DNA of 42,054 bases from Paenibacillus alginolyticus DSM 5050 = NBRC 15375 (GCF_000422905.1 NZ_AUGY01000077.1:1-42054); one strand, 5' to 3'. Counted from the stretch's first letter, positions 16,089-25,446 are shown. Notes: generated by a model from the sequence alone, not told the origin. Translations and numbers: made by a program.

Positions 16089-17591
16089 TTAATGACTAAC
16101 TATCATTGGAATTTCTGCACCGCCTGTGGACTCGCCTTCCACCTTCTTGGGCTTTTGCAGCATTAGACCAAGTAAACCACCGACAACGGCGATACCCAAT
16201 AGAATTAAGAAAGTGTACCCAAAGGAAGAAGCATACAAGTCTAAATCCGGCTTCTGCTTACCTGATTCAACCATCATATTTTTCATCTTCGTTGTAAAGA
16301 TCGTCATCAAAATGGCGATAGCGAAGGACATCATCACTTGCTGTGCGGCGTTCGTGAGCGACGTTACACGGCCAACCAAATTCTGTGGTGCGGATTGGAT
16401 CAAATGATTATTGAGAGGCATCATAAACAGTCCCATTCCCGCGCCCAGCAGTGCAAGCGGCAGGATCACTGTCCCTACACCTGAATCGCCAGAAATATTA
16501 GACAGTAAAAATGCTGAAATCGTTGTAAGTGCCATACCCGCCAAGACAAGCGGACGCGCTCCGAAACGATCTGACAGTTTACCACCAATTGGCATAAATA
16601 AACCGGATGCCAGAGCTTGCGGAAGCATGATAAGACCAGTTTTCAGAGGGCTATAGCCATGGGCTTGTTGTAAATATAAGGGGACAAGGAACATGGTTCC
16701 GAACATCGCAATCTGAGAAATCCATTGCACGATGATCCCTTTTGTAAAATTACCTGAGCGGAAAACGCGCAACTCGAGCAGCGGATTTTCACGTCTTAAT
16801 TCCACAATAACGAATAAAATAAGTGCTACAATACCGATCCCTGAGCCAATTAGCGTATCAGCATCCATCCAAGTGGATTTCCCAGTGATCGGGTCAATAC
16901 CACCATTAGAAACACCGTAGACAAGAGCTGCAAACGCAATTGGTCCTAAAAGCATGCCAAGTAAATCCAAGGATGCTACCGACTGCCGCCCAATATTCGG
17001 TAATGTACGGATTCCGAGAATAATTCCGATTACACCGATAGGTAGGTTAATCAGGAATATCCACTGCCAGCTATGATATTCAACTAACCAGCCTGCAACA
17101 ACGGGTCCAAGCGCCGGTCCCAGCAAGATCGGAATACCCATCATGCCCATGACGGCCCCTACTTTTCCCGGCGGTGACAGACGATAAATGAACGCCATAG
17201 CAATAGGAACAACTACACCGCCACCCAGACCTTGGATGATACGGAAAGTAATCAGCATTTCAACCGAATTAGCCAGCGCACATAGACCAGACCCAATAGT
17301 GAATAGACCTACTGAGATCAAAAATATTTTCTTGGCGCCAAATCTGTCGGATAACCACCCCGCCAAAGGAATGACGGCTGCTTGTGCCAGCGCATATCCG
17401 ATTACGGTCCATTGTACTAAGGACAAGTTCAATAGTTTAAATTCTTCTTGCAGCTTGGGAAGAGCAACGTTTACCGCGGTTCCGTCCAAAATAACCATGA
17501 AAATCCCAACCACAATTGCCACCAACGGCCCTAATATGCTTCGCATTGAAAACGGGGCTTCTGTTGCAGCAATGTTTTTACCTGAAGTCAT
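16089..17591 (-). CDS. DHA2-family (14-TM) multidrug MFS exporter, EmrB/QacA type
   Basis: A 500-residue major facilitator protein with about fourteen hydrophobic segments, the size expected for the DHA2 family. Motif D1 is visible as VILDGTAVNVALPKLQEEF in helix 1, motif A as GWLSDRFGAKKIFLISVG, and motif C as MGIPILLGPALGPVVAGW in helix 5, the antiporter signature. The start is ATG 17591 with GGAGGG upstream. It should export hydrophobic or cationic drugs in exchange for protons. It stands alone; the usual TetR partner is not adjacent, although the promoter carries a perfect operator-like palindrome. Confidence 0.94.
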   Translation of the reverse strand: MTSGKNIAATEAPFSMRSILGPLVAIVVGIFMVILDGTAVNVALPKLQEEFKLLNLSLVQWTVIGYALAQAAVIPLAGWLSDRFGAKKIFLISVGLFTIGSGLCALANSVEMLITFRIIQGLGGGVVVPIAMAFIYRLSPPGKVGAVMGMMGIPILLGPALGPVVAGWLVEYHSWQWIFLINLPIGVIGIILGIRTLPNIGRQSVASLDLLGMLLGPIAFAALVYGVSNGGIDPITGKSTWMDADTLIGSGIGIVALILFVIVELRRENPLLELRVFRSGNFTKGIIVQWISQIAMFGTMFLVPLYLQQAHGYSPLKTGLIMLPQALASGLFMPIGGKLSDRFGARPLVLAGMALTTISAFLLSNISGDSGVGTVILPLALLGAGMGLFMMPLNNHLIQSAPQNLVGRVTSLTNAAQQVMMSFAIAILMTIFTTKMKNMMVESGKQKPDLDLYASSFGYTFLILLGIAVVGGLLGLMLQKPKKVEGESTGGAEIPMIVSH

Positions 17592-17651
17592 GTATTCCCT
17601 CCATCCGATTCAGCATCCTCTGCTGACTCTCTCTTGTCTAATTGCATAATT

Positions 17652-17708
17652 ACGGACAATTGTCCGTTTCACAAAGATGATGCTAACGAAATATTGTTTA
17701 TTTGTCAA
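17652..17708 (-). promoter_or_regulatory. DHA2 exporter promoter with 16-bp operator
   Basis: On the minus strand TTGACA (17708-17703) and TAGCAT (17685-17680) are 17 bases apart. The perfect palindrome ACGGACAATTGTCCGT (17652-17667) begins about 12 bases past the -10 box, at the expected transcript start. This is the normal place for a TetR-type repressor of drug exporters. Which repressor binds is unknown. Confidence 0.82.
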
Positions 17709-17753
17709 TAACTTTCAATTACTTAAAAAGGAACCTTCCCCATATGTAGACTT

Positions 17754-18269
17754 TCATGAACTCTTCTCATATAAATTGATTTTCCATCCATTATCCCAGT
17801 GCAGCAGTCTTATATGTTGAAATCCGCTATCCAAATAATATTGATTTAATCTATCATTTTCAGCCATACAATCAAGTCTTATTCGGGTCTTCCCTTTATT
17901 TTTCATATAGTTTTCAGCCCATTTCAATAATAATTGACCTATCCCCATTCCTAAATGATTTCTACTTACAGCAAATCTATGAATATACCCTGATTCGTTA
18001 TTATCAAGCTCTGCCCAAATGAAAGGGTCCGACCAACAAATGAAAAGTGTTCCCACAACTTCTTCACTCAACCTTGCCAAATATATCTCATTACCTTTAT
18101 TGAAACATTCATGAATTTGATTCATCTTGAAATGTTCTGGATTCCATTGATTTATCCCCTTAGATTGAAGCCAGCTTGCAGACCCTTTCCAAAGCTCAAG
18201 TACAATATGACTTTCATCAATAGATGCAGGCCGAACATCGATTGTAATATTTTCATTACTTTGCTTCAT
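17754..18269 (-). CDS. GNAT-family N-acetyltransferase
   Basis: A GNAT-fold acyltransferase of about 171 residues that would transfer an acetyl group from acetyl-CoA. The acetyl-CoA-binding motif A is RNHLGMGIGQLLLKWAENY, with the expected Gly-x-Gly turn, preceded by the beta-4 strand GYIHRFAVS. RLDCMAENDRLNQYYLDSGF is the usual motif B region with the conserved Asn and Tyr. I place the start at ATG 18269, since AAGGAG lies upstream (a rather long 12 bases). A frame eight codons longer (18293) has no site. The substrate is unknown. It is close to a truncated ArsR gene but has a terminator in between. Confidence 0.87.
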   Translation of the reverse strand: MKQSNENITIDVRPASIDESHIVLELWKGSASWLQSKGINQWNPEHFKMNQIHECFNKGNEIYLARLSEEVVGTLFICWSDPFIWAELDNNESGYIHRFAVSRNHLGMGIGQLLLKWAENYMKNKGKTRIRLDCMAENDRLNQYYLDSGFQHIRLLHWDNGWKINLYEKSS

Positions 18270-18348
18270 AGGAATCTCGTTCTCCTTCGTCATAATTCAT
18301 ATATCCACATTTTAACATAATGCATTTGAATCATATAAAATAAATAAA

Positions 18349-18367
18349 AGCCGCAATTTTAGCGGCT
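18349..18367 (-). terminator. Terminator between ArsR remnant and GNAT gene
   Basis: AGCCGC and GCGGCT pair around seven bases; on the minus strand CTTTTATTTATTTT follows. It separates the ArsR fragment from the downstream GNAT gene. Confidence 0.7.
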
Positions 18368-18403
18368 AATAATCGGATATTTTTTTAGATAACTTACAAT
18401 ATT

Positions 18404-18637
18404 TTATTCTTCTTCCTGTAATAAATGCTTTAAAAGCACCATATTTTCATTCCAAAATTTACCGTAAAACGATACCCAATCTTGAATTTCTCGGAGTGGA
18501 GCGGGATTCAGCCGATACCGCGTTTCTCTGCCGACCTTCCGGTCTGTTACGAGACCTGCCTCTTTAAGGATCGCCAAATGTTTGGATACAGCTGTTCGTC
18601 CCATTTGAAACTGATCCGTTAATTCATAAATTTTCAT
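18404..18637 (-). pseudogene. ArsR-family regulator lacking its N-terminus
   Basis: A 77-residue piece of an ArsR-type winged helix. The recognition helix and wing are present: TAVSKHLAILKEAGLVTDRK, then VGRETRYRLNPAPLREIQDW, the ending typical of ArsR proteins paired with SRPBCC-domain proteins. The first helices (usually about 25 residues containing PTRRKIL-like text) are missing. Upstream in frame is a stop after only eight more codons, and CGCC-AAAAA-GGCG (18641-18653) replaces a ribosome binding site. No SRPBCC gene is near. A remnant of another gene abuts it, so a deletion probably joined the two. Confidence 0.72.
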
Positions 18638-18657
18638 AAGCGCCAAAAAGGCGAATT

Positions 18658-18795
18658 TTAATCAAACCCTATTTTTTTATAATGAAGCAGAACGATTCCT
18701 GACCTAAAATTCCTAGCTTCGATCAATTCAAGTTTAATTTCTTTGACATCTTTAAAAAAGCGATTTTCCAGCTCCAACAATAACCGGAGTTACTT
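18658..18795 (-). pseudogene. C-terminal remnant of a RibD/dihydrofolate-reductase-like protein
   Basis: Translation of the minus strand gives PVIVGAGKSLF, then after a one-base shift in a T-run (near 18753) KDVKEIKLELIEARNFRSG and IVLLHYKKIGFD, ending at 18658. This is the usual C-terminus of YwjB/YyaP-type DHFR-like proteins (PVVLGxGxxLF, then xLxLxxxxxFxxGxVxLxY). No start or N-terminal domain remains upstream. It ends only about 20 bases from the ArsR fragment. Confidence 0.7.
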
Positions 18796-18838
18796 ATCCC
18801 TGTTGCTTCATCATATCAAGAATATCGTTTCTTGCATG

Positions 18839-18866
18839 AAAAAAAAGACCATGCCATGACATGGTC
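18839..18866 (-). terminator. Terminator of the CBM-propeller gene
   Basis: GACCATG and CATGGTC pair around six bases; on the minus strand the stem is followed by TTTTTTTT. It lies about 30 bases past the stop at 18893. Confidence 0.85.
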
Positions 18867-18892
18867 GAATAATCAAGAAATCAAAAACCCCT

Positions 18893-21764
18893 CTATTTAT
18901 CGTACTTGTAGAGATTAGTTTCGTACTTCACATAATATAAATCTCCATACTTATCCGCTGTCAGCAATGACACACCCGCCCCGACTAAAACAACCGCGTC
19001 TTTGGTGGCGGAGTTGGCGTCAACTGCGTACAATTTTGCGCCAATGCTCACATAGGCGTTTCCGTCGTTGCCGATAACCATCTTGCCGCCTTGCCAGGTC
19101 ACGGGTATTGAGCTGAATTTGTCAGAATAGACAGTCGTATGAGCGGCATCTGGATTATTCGGATCGATAATAAACAAATCTGCGGTCGTATCGTGGGACG
19201 AATTGCCTGACGAGTTCCCTTCCGCTAGTCCCCATATTTTTCCGTCTGGACCTACGACGAGATCAGAGATAACTTTTCTTCCCGGGGCCGGGACAAATTG
19301 AGGAACAGGTGTCGAGTTGGCGCTCGTTGTATTCCATACGAACACTTTCCCTTCCGTCGCATCAACCGTGCTGCCGATTCCCCCGTAAACGGATGTGCCG
19401 CCGAAAACTTTATTGTCCTTATACGCGAGTGAAATGACACTTTGATGGTAAACAATATCGTTTATGGTCGTGACTTGTTGGGGAGTCGACAAGTCATAAA
19501 CGGTAAAAGAGCCTTTATTTTTGCCTGAGCCCGCTACGGAACCAACATAAAGTCGATTAAGTAACGGCTCTGCCAGCATTCCAAACGGTCGATCCTGATG
19601 ATAAGGGGGGCCGTCAATATCCTGGAACAGGATTGAAGGATTCGTTGTATCATTCCATGTCGACGTTGTGTCGTACTTTTTGATCCACGCGCCAGGATAT
19701 ATGCCCATATACAGATTGTTGCCTATTGTGGTCATGTTTTCCGCTTGGCCTGCGCCTTTATAGCGCGTTTCTTCGGCTGTGTCCGGATTATAGATGCCCA
19801 TTCCTCCACGTAAATATCCGCTTGTGTAAATCTTGTCGGTAGGCCCATTGACCAGTGACCGGATTTTGGTCGGCGATTCTGGAATTACGAACGATGTCGT
19901 CGTATCAATCGTAGGAGTTGCTGCAAGCAAATATTTCAAAACTTTTCCCGATTTGAGCGCAGCATACAGATAAGTGTTGCCTGCGTCGGTCAAAAAAGTA
20001 TAACCAACTGCGCTTCCTCCTACATCGCCCAGATTTGATTCTGTTTTTGCTGAAATATCATAGCTGTAAAGATTATTCCCCTTCGTGTAGAACACTTTGT
20101 CGTCCGAGGGGTGCTTCGTCGAAACGCCAAGTGAATCAACTCCGCTTAAGGAAGTGTCTAACGTACCATTTGCGCTATCCAAAACAAGCATAGGACCGGC
20201 CGACAGCTTGGCGAACACCTTTGATGCCGCTCCATTTGAAATATAATCGAGTCCAAGCACATACGTGCTGCCATAATTGGCCGGAGAAAGGTGGATTGCG
20301 TTCCATTCGTCGGATTAAAACGTATGATTGTCGCATTCGAGGTCGGTCCCATGCCCATATACACCTCAGTATCACTCGCATAAGCGATCGACCTCACAAA
20401 ATCTAGTCCGCTGACGATGGGTTGGTTATTGTTTAAGACGACAGTGCCTCCGGTCGGATCGCACTGGAACGCTTTGCCGCTGGTGGAAGTTCCACCGTAG
20501 ACCTTCCCGCTGCTTCCCGCCGTTACATCCCAAATAACGTCCATTCCCGTTGGTAGAGTGATTGGCACTAACAAGCTGCCTGTAATTACTTTTTTCCCAT
20601 TAACAGTGCTAACTGTGCCCGGGATATACCGAAACATCGTTTTCTTGTTGGCCGTTCCCAAATAGACGGACTTATCCGTAGCCACCGTCATTCCCCAGAC
20701 AGCTTCCGTCTGATTGAGATTCTGATCATCCACCAACTCACCCGTTCGGGCATCGTAAACCACCAGCTTGGACGGAAACCCGCTGGAACCGACATACATT
20801 AGATCGTGTTACCGCTCGCATCTTTGCCGAATACAGCGCCGTCGAGAGGATTGTTCGTAATTTGAGTGCCGAGATTGTATTCTATCGGTCGGTCCAGCGA
20901 CACATCATCGGCGTAAACGACCATCGAAGTTGTCGTCCCTGTGGTTAGATATACGGAGACAGAGGCTGTGCCAGTAGGGGCGGTAGCTGATACAGAAACA
21001 GGGGTCCATTGTGACGCAGCACCGGTGAAATCGTTTACAACATCCTTAATTACTGTTCCAGTGGAATTTTTGAAAAGAAGATGGATACTCAACCCAGAGC
21101 CGCTGAACGGGTAGATTTTGGCTGAAGCCCCGACTCTTGAACCAGAAGTAACCGGTACATTCGAGCTTTCCGCATAGCTGGCAGTGGTTGAGCTGGAATC
21201 GTCCAGCTTAAGACTGTAGGTTCCCCCCGTCTTCTGCTGCGTCGAAACAGCTGCTCCAGAGGACACTGTCCAAGTACCGCTTAACGGGTCTTCGAACCCT
21301 GCATTTCTAACCGTTTGACCGATTGAAACATCGTCAACATAAGCTGTCGTAACAGAAGCTAATGAGCTGTAAACCATGACCGCAACTTGATTCGTTCCTG
21401 ATGGAGCTTTTGCTGTAATAGATCTCTTCGTCCATTGACTGAGCGTAGGAGTAACACTAGCGGGCGCTACAACTGTTTCCGTAGTCCCGTTATAGAAGAT
21501 CAGCCAGACATCAATCGATCCTTGCTCAATATAAGCAAAGATTGAAGCGGTATACTCTTCATCCTGTGTAACGCTAACCTTTTCGCTAACTCGAGCTAGT
21601 GAAGCTGTAGAACTGGTGTCCACCATTTTCATAGAGTTGGGGATAGTCACTGTGATACCAGATGCGCGAACATCGAGGTTCGGGAAACTACTGATAATAA
21701 GCAAACAACTAAACATGATACAGACGATGCGAATCCACATGGGGCGAAACATGATTGCTCTCAT
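18893..21764 (-). pseudogene. Secreted CBM plus beta-propeller protein, split by two frameshifts
   Basis: Three consecutive frames make one long exported protein. The first, from ATG 21764 (GAGGAG eight bases upstream), has a signal peptide (WIRIVCIMFSCLLIISSFP) and two CBM_4_9-like beta-sandwiches, each ending in a YVDDVSI/YADDVSL strand, and stops at 20799. The second starts in a TAATG overlap and begins MYVGSSGFPSKLVVYDARTG, the first blades of a propeller. Near 20285 it shifts into the third frame (LSPANYGSTYVLGLDYISNG onward), which runs to 18893 with repeated blades such as GPDGKIWGLAEG and GNDGNAYVSIG. The blades resemble SMP-30/PQQ-like propellers. Its role may be binding or degrading surface polysaccharide. 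The 20799 junction could allow reinitiation, but the 20285 break looks like a real indel or sequencing error. Confidence 0.8.
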
Positions 21765-21779
21765 AATTACCACTCCTCA

Positions 21780-22017
21780 CACAAAGTTTGGCTGCGGTCA
21801 ATCGTGAAGCTGTCGATACGATCTACCTTTACGAACTCCTTTCCTACCCATTGAGGCCTAGATTAGACTTCTCGTTCACCTCCTTTCCGTCTCTAACCTT
21901 CCGTTGGATCCATTACTGGTTTAACGAATGTCAATGCCGAATTTCCTGGATGATCTACTCTCATTTTAAGCCCATGCGTGCGTTTAAAATATGTCATCAT
22001 TTCTAGAAAGTGTGGAC
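21780..22017. other. Long 5' region of the CBM-propeller gene
   Basis: No gene is seen here. A plus-strand frame at 21788-22006 lacks a ribosome binding site. The stretch is probably the untranslated leader of the gene starting at 21764. No riboswitch that I can identify is present. Confidence 0.35.
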
Positions 22018-22051
22018 AATTTCAAGATAAAGTGTATAAAATTTCAAGATA
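22018..22051. promoter_or_regulatory. Direct repeats AATTTCAAGATA spaced 22 bp
   Basis: AATTTCAAGATA occurs at 22018-22029 and again at 22040-22051, exactly 22 bases apart, about two helix turns. Tandem sites on one face of the helix are typical of AraC-type or response-regulator binding. They lie about 255 bases upstream of the CBM-propeller start and are the best candidate for its control. Confidence 0.5.
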
Positions 22052-22080
22052 TACTTTACTAATAAGTCAAGAATTATACA

Positions 22081-22112
22081 AAAAAAACCCTCTAGATATT
22101 CATAGAGGGGTT
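22081..22112 (-). terminator. Terminator of the amino-sugar conjugate operon
   Basis: On the minus strand AACCCCTCTA and TAGAGGGTT pair around TGAATATC and are followed by TTTTTT. It lies about 75 bases past the last gene of the nine-gene run. Confidence 0.88.
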
Positions 22113-22186
22113 GATCCATACGATAAATTTTACTAACTTTCGAATAAGCCAACCTCGCTCCACTTTTGGCGTCATCTGCTCATTAG

Positions 22187-22930
22187 TTAACAAAGTTCTA
22201 TCTCTGGAATTCCTTCCGTACTTTCCTGAATGTCTTCCAACAGTCCGTCTGCCCGTACTTTCGTGTAATATTCATATTGTCCGATAACCCCATAATCTCC
22301 TTGCATAACACCTGGATAAGCTCGATTTACCGAATAGATTTGACTTCGATGCGCGTGTAGCGCACGCCCTTTTGTTTCACGATGATTCACAATGTTCACC
22401 TTACCCGTTATTGGGACTGCTCCGGTTGGTGCTGAATCTGCGCAATAATCATAATAGTGAGGAATCGATGCGAAAAACAAGGTGCAATAATGAGAGGGCG
22501 TCATTTTCTCCTCTGATTGAAGAACCGCTTGTTCTGTAGCTCGGGAAATGGCTATATGATCTCTATGTCCAGTAACTCCGTTTGGAGGAAACGTAACGAC
22601 GACATGTGGCAGCAGCTGCATAATAAGAGATTCAATTTTTGCGGCCAATTCGTTGATATCCTGGTTAATTAAACTTCCATCCGCGTAATGAAGCAAATAC
22701 AAGTTAGTTACGCCTATAACGTTACAAGCCTGTGACAATTCCCGCTCCCGGAGTGTTGCGAGTTCCTTCTTACAGGTTACCAAATACTCGCCAGACTTTC
22801 CCCCGCATCCAGAGGTTGCACAAATCAAATTGATGTCATGACCGGCTTCCTTATATTTGGCCATGGTGCCGGCGCAAGCGAAGGACTCATCATCAGGATG
22901 GGCAAACACGAACAACAGTCTTTTTTTCAT
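22187..22930 (-). CDS. Cytosolic PIG-L/LmbE-family deacetylase
   Basis: A 247-residue PIG-L-family hydrolase. The zinc site is clear: AHPDDE at residues 10-15, then the third ligand region GVTGHRDHIAISRAT. No signal peptide is present, so it works in the cytosol. Family members such as MshB and BshB remove acetyl from GlcNAc linked to inositol or malate, or deacetylate chitobiose. Start ATG 22930 follows the kinase gene after 21 bases. It is the last gene before the terminator, so it should act on the transported or phosphorylated product. The exact substrate is unknown; a BshB-like role in bacillithiol synthesis cannot be excluded, but its place in a transporter operon argues for catabolism. 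Confidence 0.9.
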   Translation of the reverse strand: MKKRLLFVFAHPDDESFACAGTMAKYKEAGHDINLICATSGCGGKSGEYLVTCKKELATLRERELSQACNVIGVTNLYLLHYADGSLINQDINELAAKIESLIMQLLPHVVVTFPPNGVTGHRDHIAISRATEQAVLQSEEKMTPSHYCTLFFASIPHYYDYCADSAPTGAVPITGKVNIVNHRETKGRALHAHRSQIYSVNRAYPGVMQGDYGVIGQYEYYTKVRADGLLEDIQESTEGIPEIELC

Positions 22931-22951
22931 AGGATCCCTCCATTGGAGTAA

Positions 22952-23938
22952 TCATCCCTCATGAAATTTCTGATAGTGATCTAGAGCAAGAGCCATCATT
23001 CCGTATATGGGCTCCTTATTCTTGTTTTCGATTTGTCCGGATGGTACAAAGGTGTTGAATTGGTTCGTTACATACTCCCTTACAAACGCATTGTTTTGAA
23101 GTACGCCGCCTTGCAAAATGATTTGGAAAGATTGTCTATATAAATTTATTCGCTCAATGACGGCCTTAGCACAAGTAAATAATTGTTCGGCTGCATGGAT
23201 CATAATAGACTTAGCCACTTGATCGCCCTGCGAATGAGCTTGTGAGACGAGACTGGACAATTCAGCTACTTTTTCCACAGAATAGCTTGAGTTGTATGTC
23301 CAATTAAACAAATCTTCTGGATCTTTCAAATCCAAATAAGGAAGAATATACTCAGCCAATTTGTTAGGGGCCACCCGTCCATCCATTGTTTTCAAAATGT
23401 GAATGATCGCTTGTTTACCGATCCAATACCCGCTTCCCTCATCTCCAACGCGGTGTCCCCACCCCCCTGCTCGGGCAACCTCGCCTTGATCATTAACGCC
23501 ATAAACGATGGATCCCGTTCCAGCAATCATAAGAATACCTGGCTGACCATTGGTTGCCCCCAGTAACGCTGCGAAGCCGTCATTTTCAATGATTAAACGT
23601 TTGGCACGTATACGCAAATGCTGCAGCGCCTCTTCGACCAACGCTAGGATAATCCTCCGGTCATATTCGGTATCCAAACCGGCTATCCCTAACGCGGCAC
23701 AATCGGTTTCTAATTCTGTTTCGCCAACCTCCCCATTCCCTACTAAATTACCGTCCTCCAAAGCATTGCGAATCGCATGGATAAGCTCCCTCACGGCTGC
23801 TTCTTTACCGACCCCCTGATAATTACAAGATCCTGATCTGCCCTGTCCTCGAATGTGTCCATCCTCATCGAAGAAATAGCACAAGCTTTTCGTTCCTCCT
23901 CCGTCCACTGCAAGGAATGGAATCTTTTTAACAGACAT
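22952..23938 (-). CDS. BadF/BadG-type kinase, probable N-acetylglucosamine kinase
   Basis: A 328-residue sugar kinase of the ASKHA superfamily, in the BadF/BadG/BcrA/BcrD group that includes GlcNAc kinases. The phosphate 1 loop is FLAVDGGGTKS (about residues 8-18), and the adenosine/phosphate 2 region is ILMIAGTGSIVYGV followed by GGWGHRVGDEGSGYWIG, as in NagK. The ATG at 23938 overlaps the stop of the lyase gene (TAATG), so translation is coupled; a frame five codons longer is less likely. It would phosphorylate GlcNAc or glucosamine freed by the pathway. Sequence alone does not settle the sugar. No lesion is seen. Confidence 0.88.
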   Translation of the reverse strand: MSVKKIPFLAVDGGGTKSLCYFFDEDGHIRGQGRSGSCNYQGVGKEAAVRELIHAIRNALEDGNLVGNGEVGETELETDCAALGIAGLDTEYDRRIILALVEEALQHLRIRAKRLIIENDGFAALLGATNGQPGILMIAGTGSIVYGVNDQGEVARAGGWGHRVGDEGSGYWIGKQAIIHILKTMDGRVAPNKLAEYILPYLDLKDPEDLFNWTYNSSYSVEKVAELSSLVSQAHSQGDQVAKSIMIHAAEQLFTCAKAVIERINLYRQSFQIILQGGVLQNNAFVREYVTNQFNTFVPSGQIENKNKEPIYGMMALALDHYQKFHEG

Positions 23939-25446
23939 TATGGGTTCCCCCACTCCCTCATGACTTCATCCAAAATCTGCAGCGCAGTTCGGCTCTTATG
24001 ATCCGACTCTGTTAACCATTGATCTAGAGCTAGTTGTTCATGACAACGTATCTGAATCATTCTAATCATCTCTTGGGGGCTTGGTCCTCCAGGCAAGGAG
24101 CGTATTTGAACAAAGTTCTCAGGATCTAAGGCTTGTGCCAATGTGTCTCTATCCATAATCAAATGACGACCGATGATCTCACTGGCTTTTTCATTAACTA
24201 GATCCCATGTAATTTCATTCGCAGCTAATCCTTCCGCCATCGCTCTCTTCACTACTGAGCTAACGATATGGTGGGAAGTTCGGAAGGAGAGTTTGTCCGT
24301 TCTAACCAAGGTATCCGCCAGTTCGGTAACGGTAGCGAAGCTGCTTTCAGTCCTTTTACGAAGTACTTCTTTATTAACATCCATAGTCCCCACTACGACG
24401 CTTAGTAGTCGATAGATCTTGTCCATGAGTTCAAGAGATTTCCATGCATAAGGCTGCATATCGTCTTCGGTATCAACTATATCGCCGAAAGGCGTGTTAT
24501 GCATCATCGCAAGCACGGAATCCGCATTACCTACACAGCTAGAAAGAAGGGCGCGCATGTGTTCTAGCGAAACAGGATTTCGCTTTTGCGGCATAATAGA
24601 ACTGATTTGAACATACGGACTGGCTACCTTTATAGCGGCGAACTCCTGTGTACACCAGAGCAACAAATCCTGAACGACTCGACCCAGGTTGATCGCTGCA
24701 AGTTTAATGGAAGTAGCAACCTCTCCCAAATAATCCGCTCCGCTAATCGCATCATAGGAATTCTCTACAAGCTCATCGAAGGCTAGAAGCTCTTTCATTC
24801 GGTTCCGATCAATTGGAAAGCCTGACGTTGTGAGGGCAGCTGCTCCCATACTGCTGCGGTTGCAATTATGGTAAGCGGCCGTCATCCGGCGGATGTCTCT
24901 CGTAAGCGAGTCAACAACAGCCATGATGTAGTGAGCCATGGTAGTTGGCTGCGCCTGCTGCGTATGTGTGTAGCCAATCATCAACGTATGAATATGCTCC
25001 TCTGCGAATTGCAGAAGCTGCTTACGTAACTGTAAACCGGATTGCATCGTAACCAGAAGCTTCTCCCTAAGTACCATCCGGTAAATAGTGACACCCATAT
25101 CGTTACGGCTCTTCGCTAGATGCAAATAGCCCGCAACGTCGCCTGCGTGCTGCTGCAGTTGGCTTTCCACCTGAAAGAATAAATCCTCAAATTCACCCGT
25201 ATAACTAGAGTGGCGGAGATGATCCAAGTCAAGATGTGCAATGGCTGTCGCAATCTGGCTTGCCTCATCTTGTGAAATCAACTGCTGCTCCTTCAACATA
25301 ATCAAATGAGCCTTATTAATGGCCATCATGGCATCCAATAAATGCTGTTTGGCTTCATTATAAGCAGGTTCTAGAACAGCTTCTGTATAGGTTTTACCAG
25401 GAAAAACCTTACCTTCACTTTCCATAATAGACTCTCGATTTCCCAT
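23938..25446 (-). CDS. Argininosuccinate-lyase-like enzyme of unknown substrate
   Basis: A 502-residue member of the fumarase/aspartase/ASL superfamily. The three conserved regions are LHLAKSRNDMGVTIYRMV (C1), TMAHYIMAVVDSLTRDIRRM with SSMGAAALTTSGFPIDRNRM (C2) and SSIMPQKRNPVSLEHMRA (C3, with the catalytic Ser loop and K-x-N). Such enzymes cleave C-N or C-O bonds next to a succinyl group and release fumarate. Start ATG 25446 has GGAGGGG nine bases upstream and overlaps the creatininase gene by 32 bases. No arginine genes are near, and it lies between an amidohydrolase and a sugar kinase, so a housekeeping ArgH role is unlikely. Relatives such as EDDS lyase show that this family acts on other succinylated amines. 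Confidence 0.88.
   Translation of the reverse strand: MGNRESIMESEGKVFPGKTYTEAVLEPAYNEAKQHLLDAMMAINKAHLIMLKEQQLISQDEASQIATAIAHLDLDHLRHSSYTGEFEDLFFQVESQLQQHAGDVAGYLHLAKSRNDMGVTIYRMVLREKLLVTMQSGLQLRKQLLQFAEEHIHTLMIGYTHTQQAQPTTMAHYIMAVVDSLTRDIRRMTAAYHNCNRSSMGAAALTTSGFPIDRNRMKELLAFDELVENSYDAISGADYLGEVATSIKLAAINLGRVVQDLLLWCTQEFAAIKVASPYVQISSIMPQKRNPVSLEHMRALLSSCVGNADSVLAMMHNTPFGDIVDTEDDMQPYAWKSLELMDKIYRLLSVVVGTMDVNKEVLRKRTESSFATVTELADTLVRTDKLSFRTSHHIVSSVVKRAMAEGLAANEITWDLVNEKASEIIGRHLIMDRDTLAQALDPENFVQIRSLPGGPSPQEMIRMIQIRCHEQLALDQWLTESDHKSRTALQILDEVMREWGNP

Noticed and set aside
17188..17649. 153-codon plus-strand frame
   Set aside because: Antisense to the DHA2 exporter; no start signals.
21788..22006. 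72-codon plus-strand frame in the leader of the CBM-propeller gene
   Set aside because: No ribosome binding site, and composition is unlike a protein.
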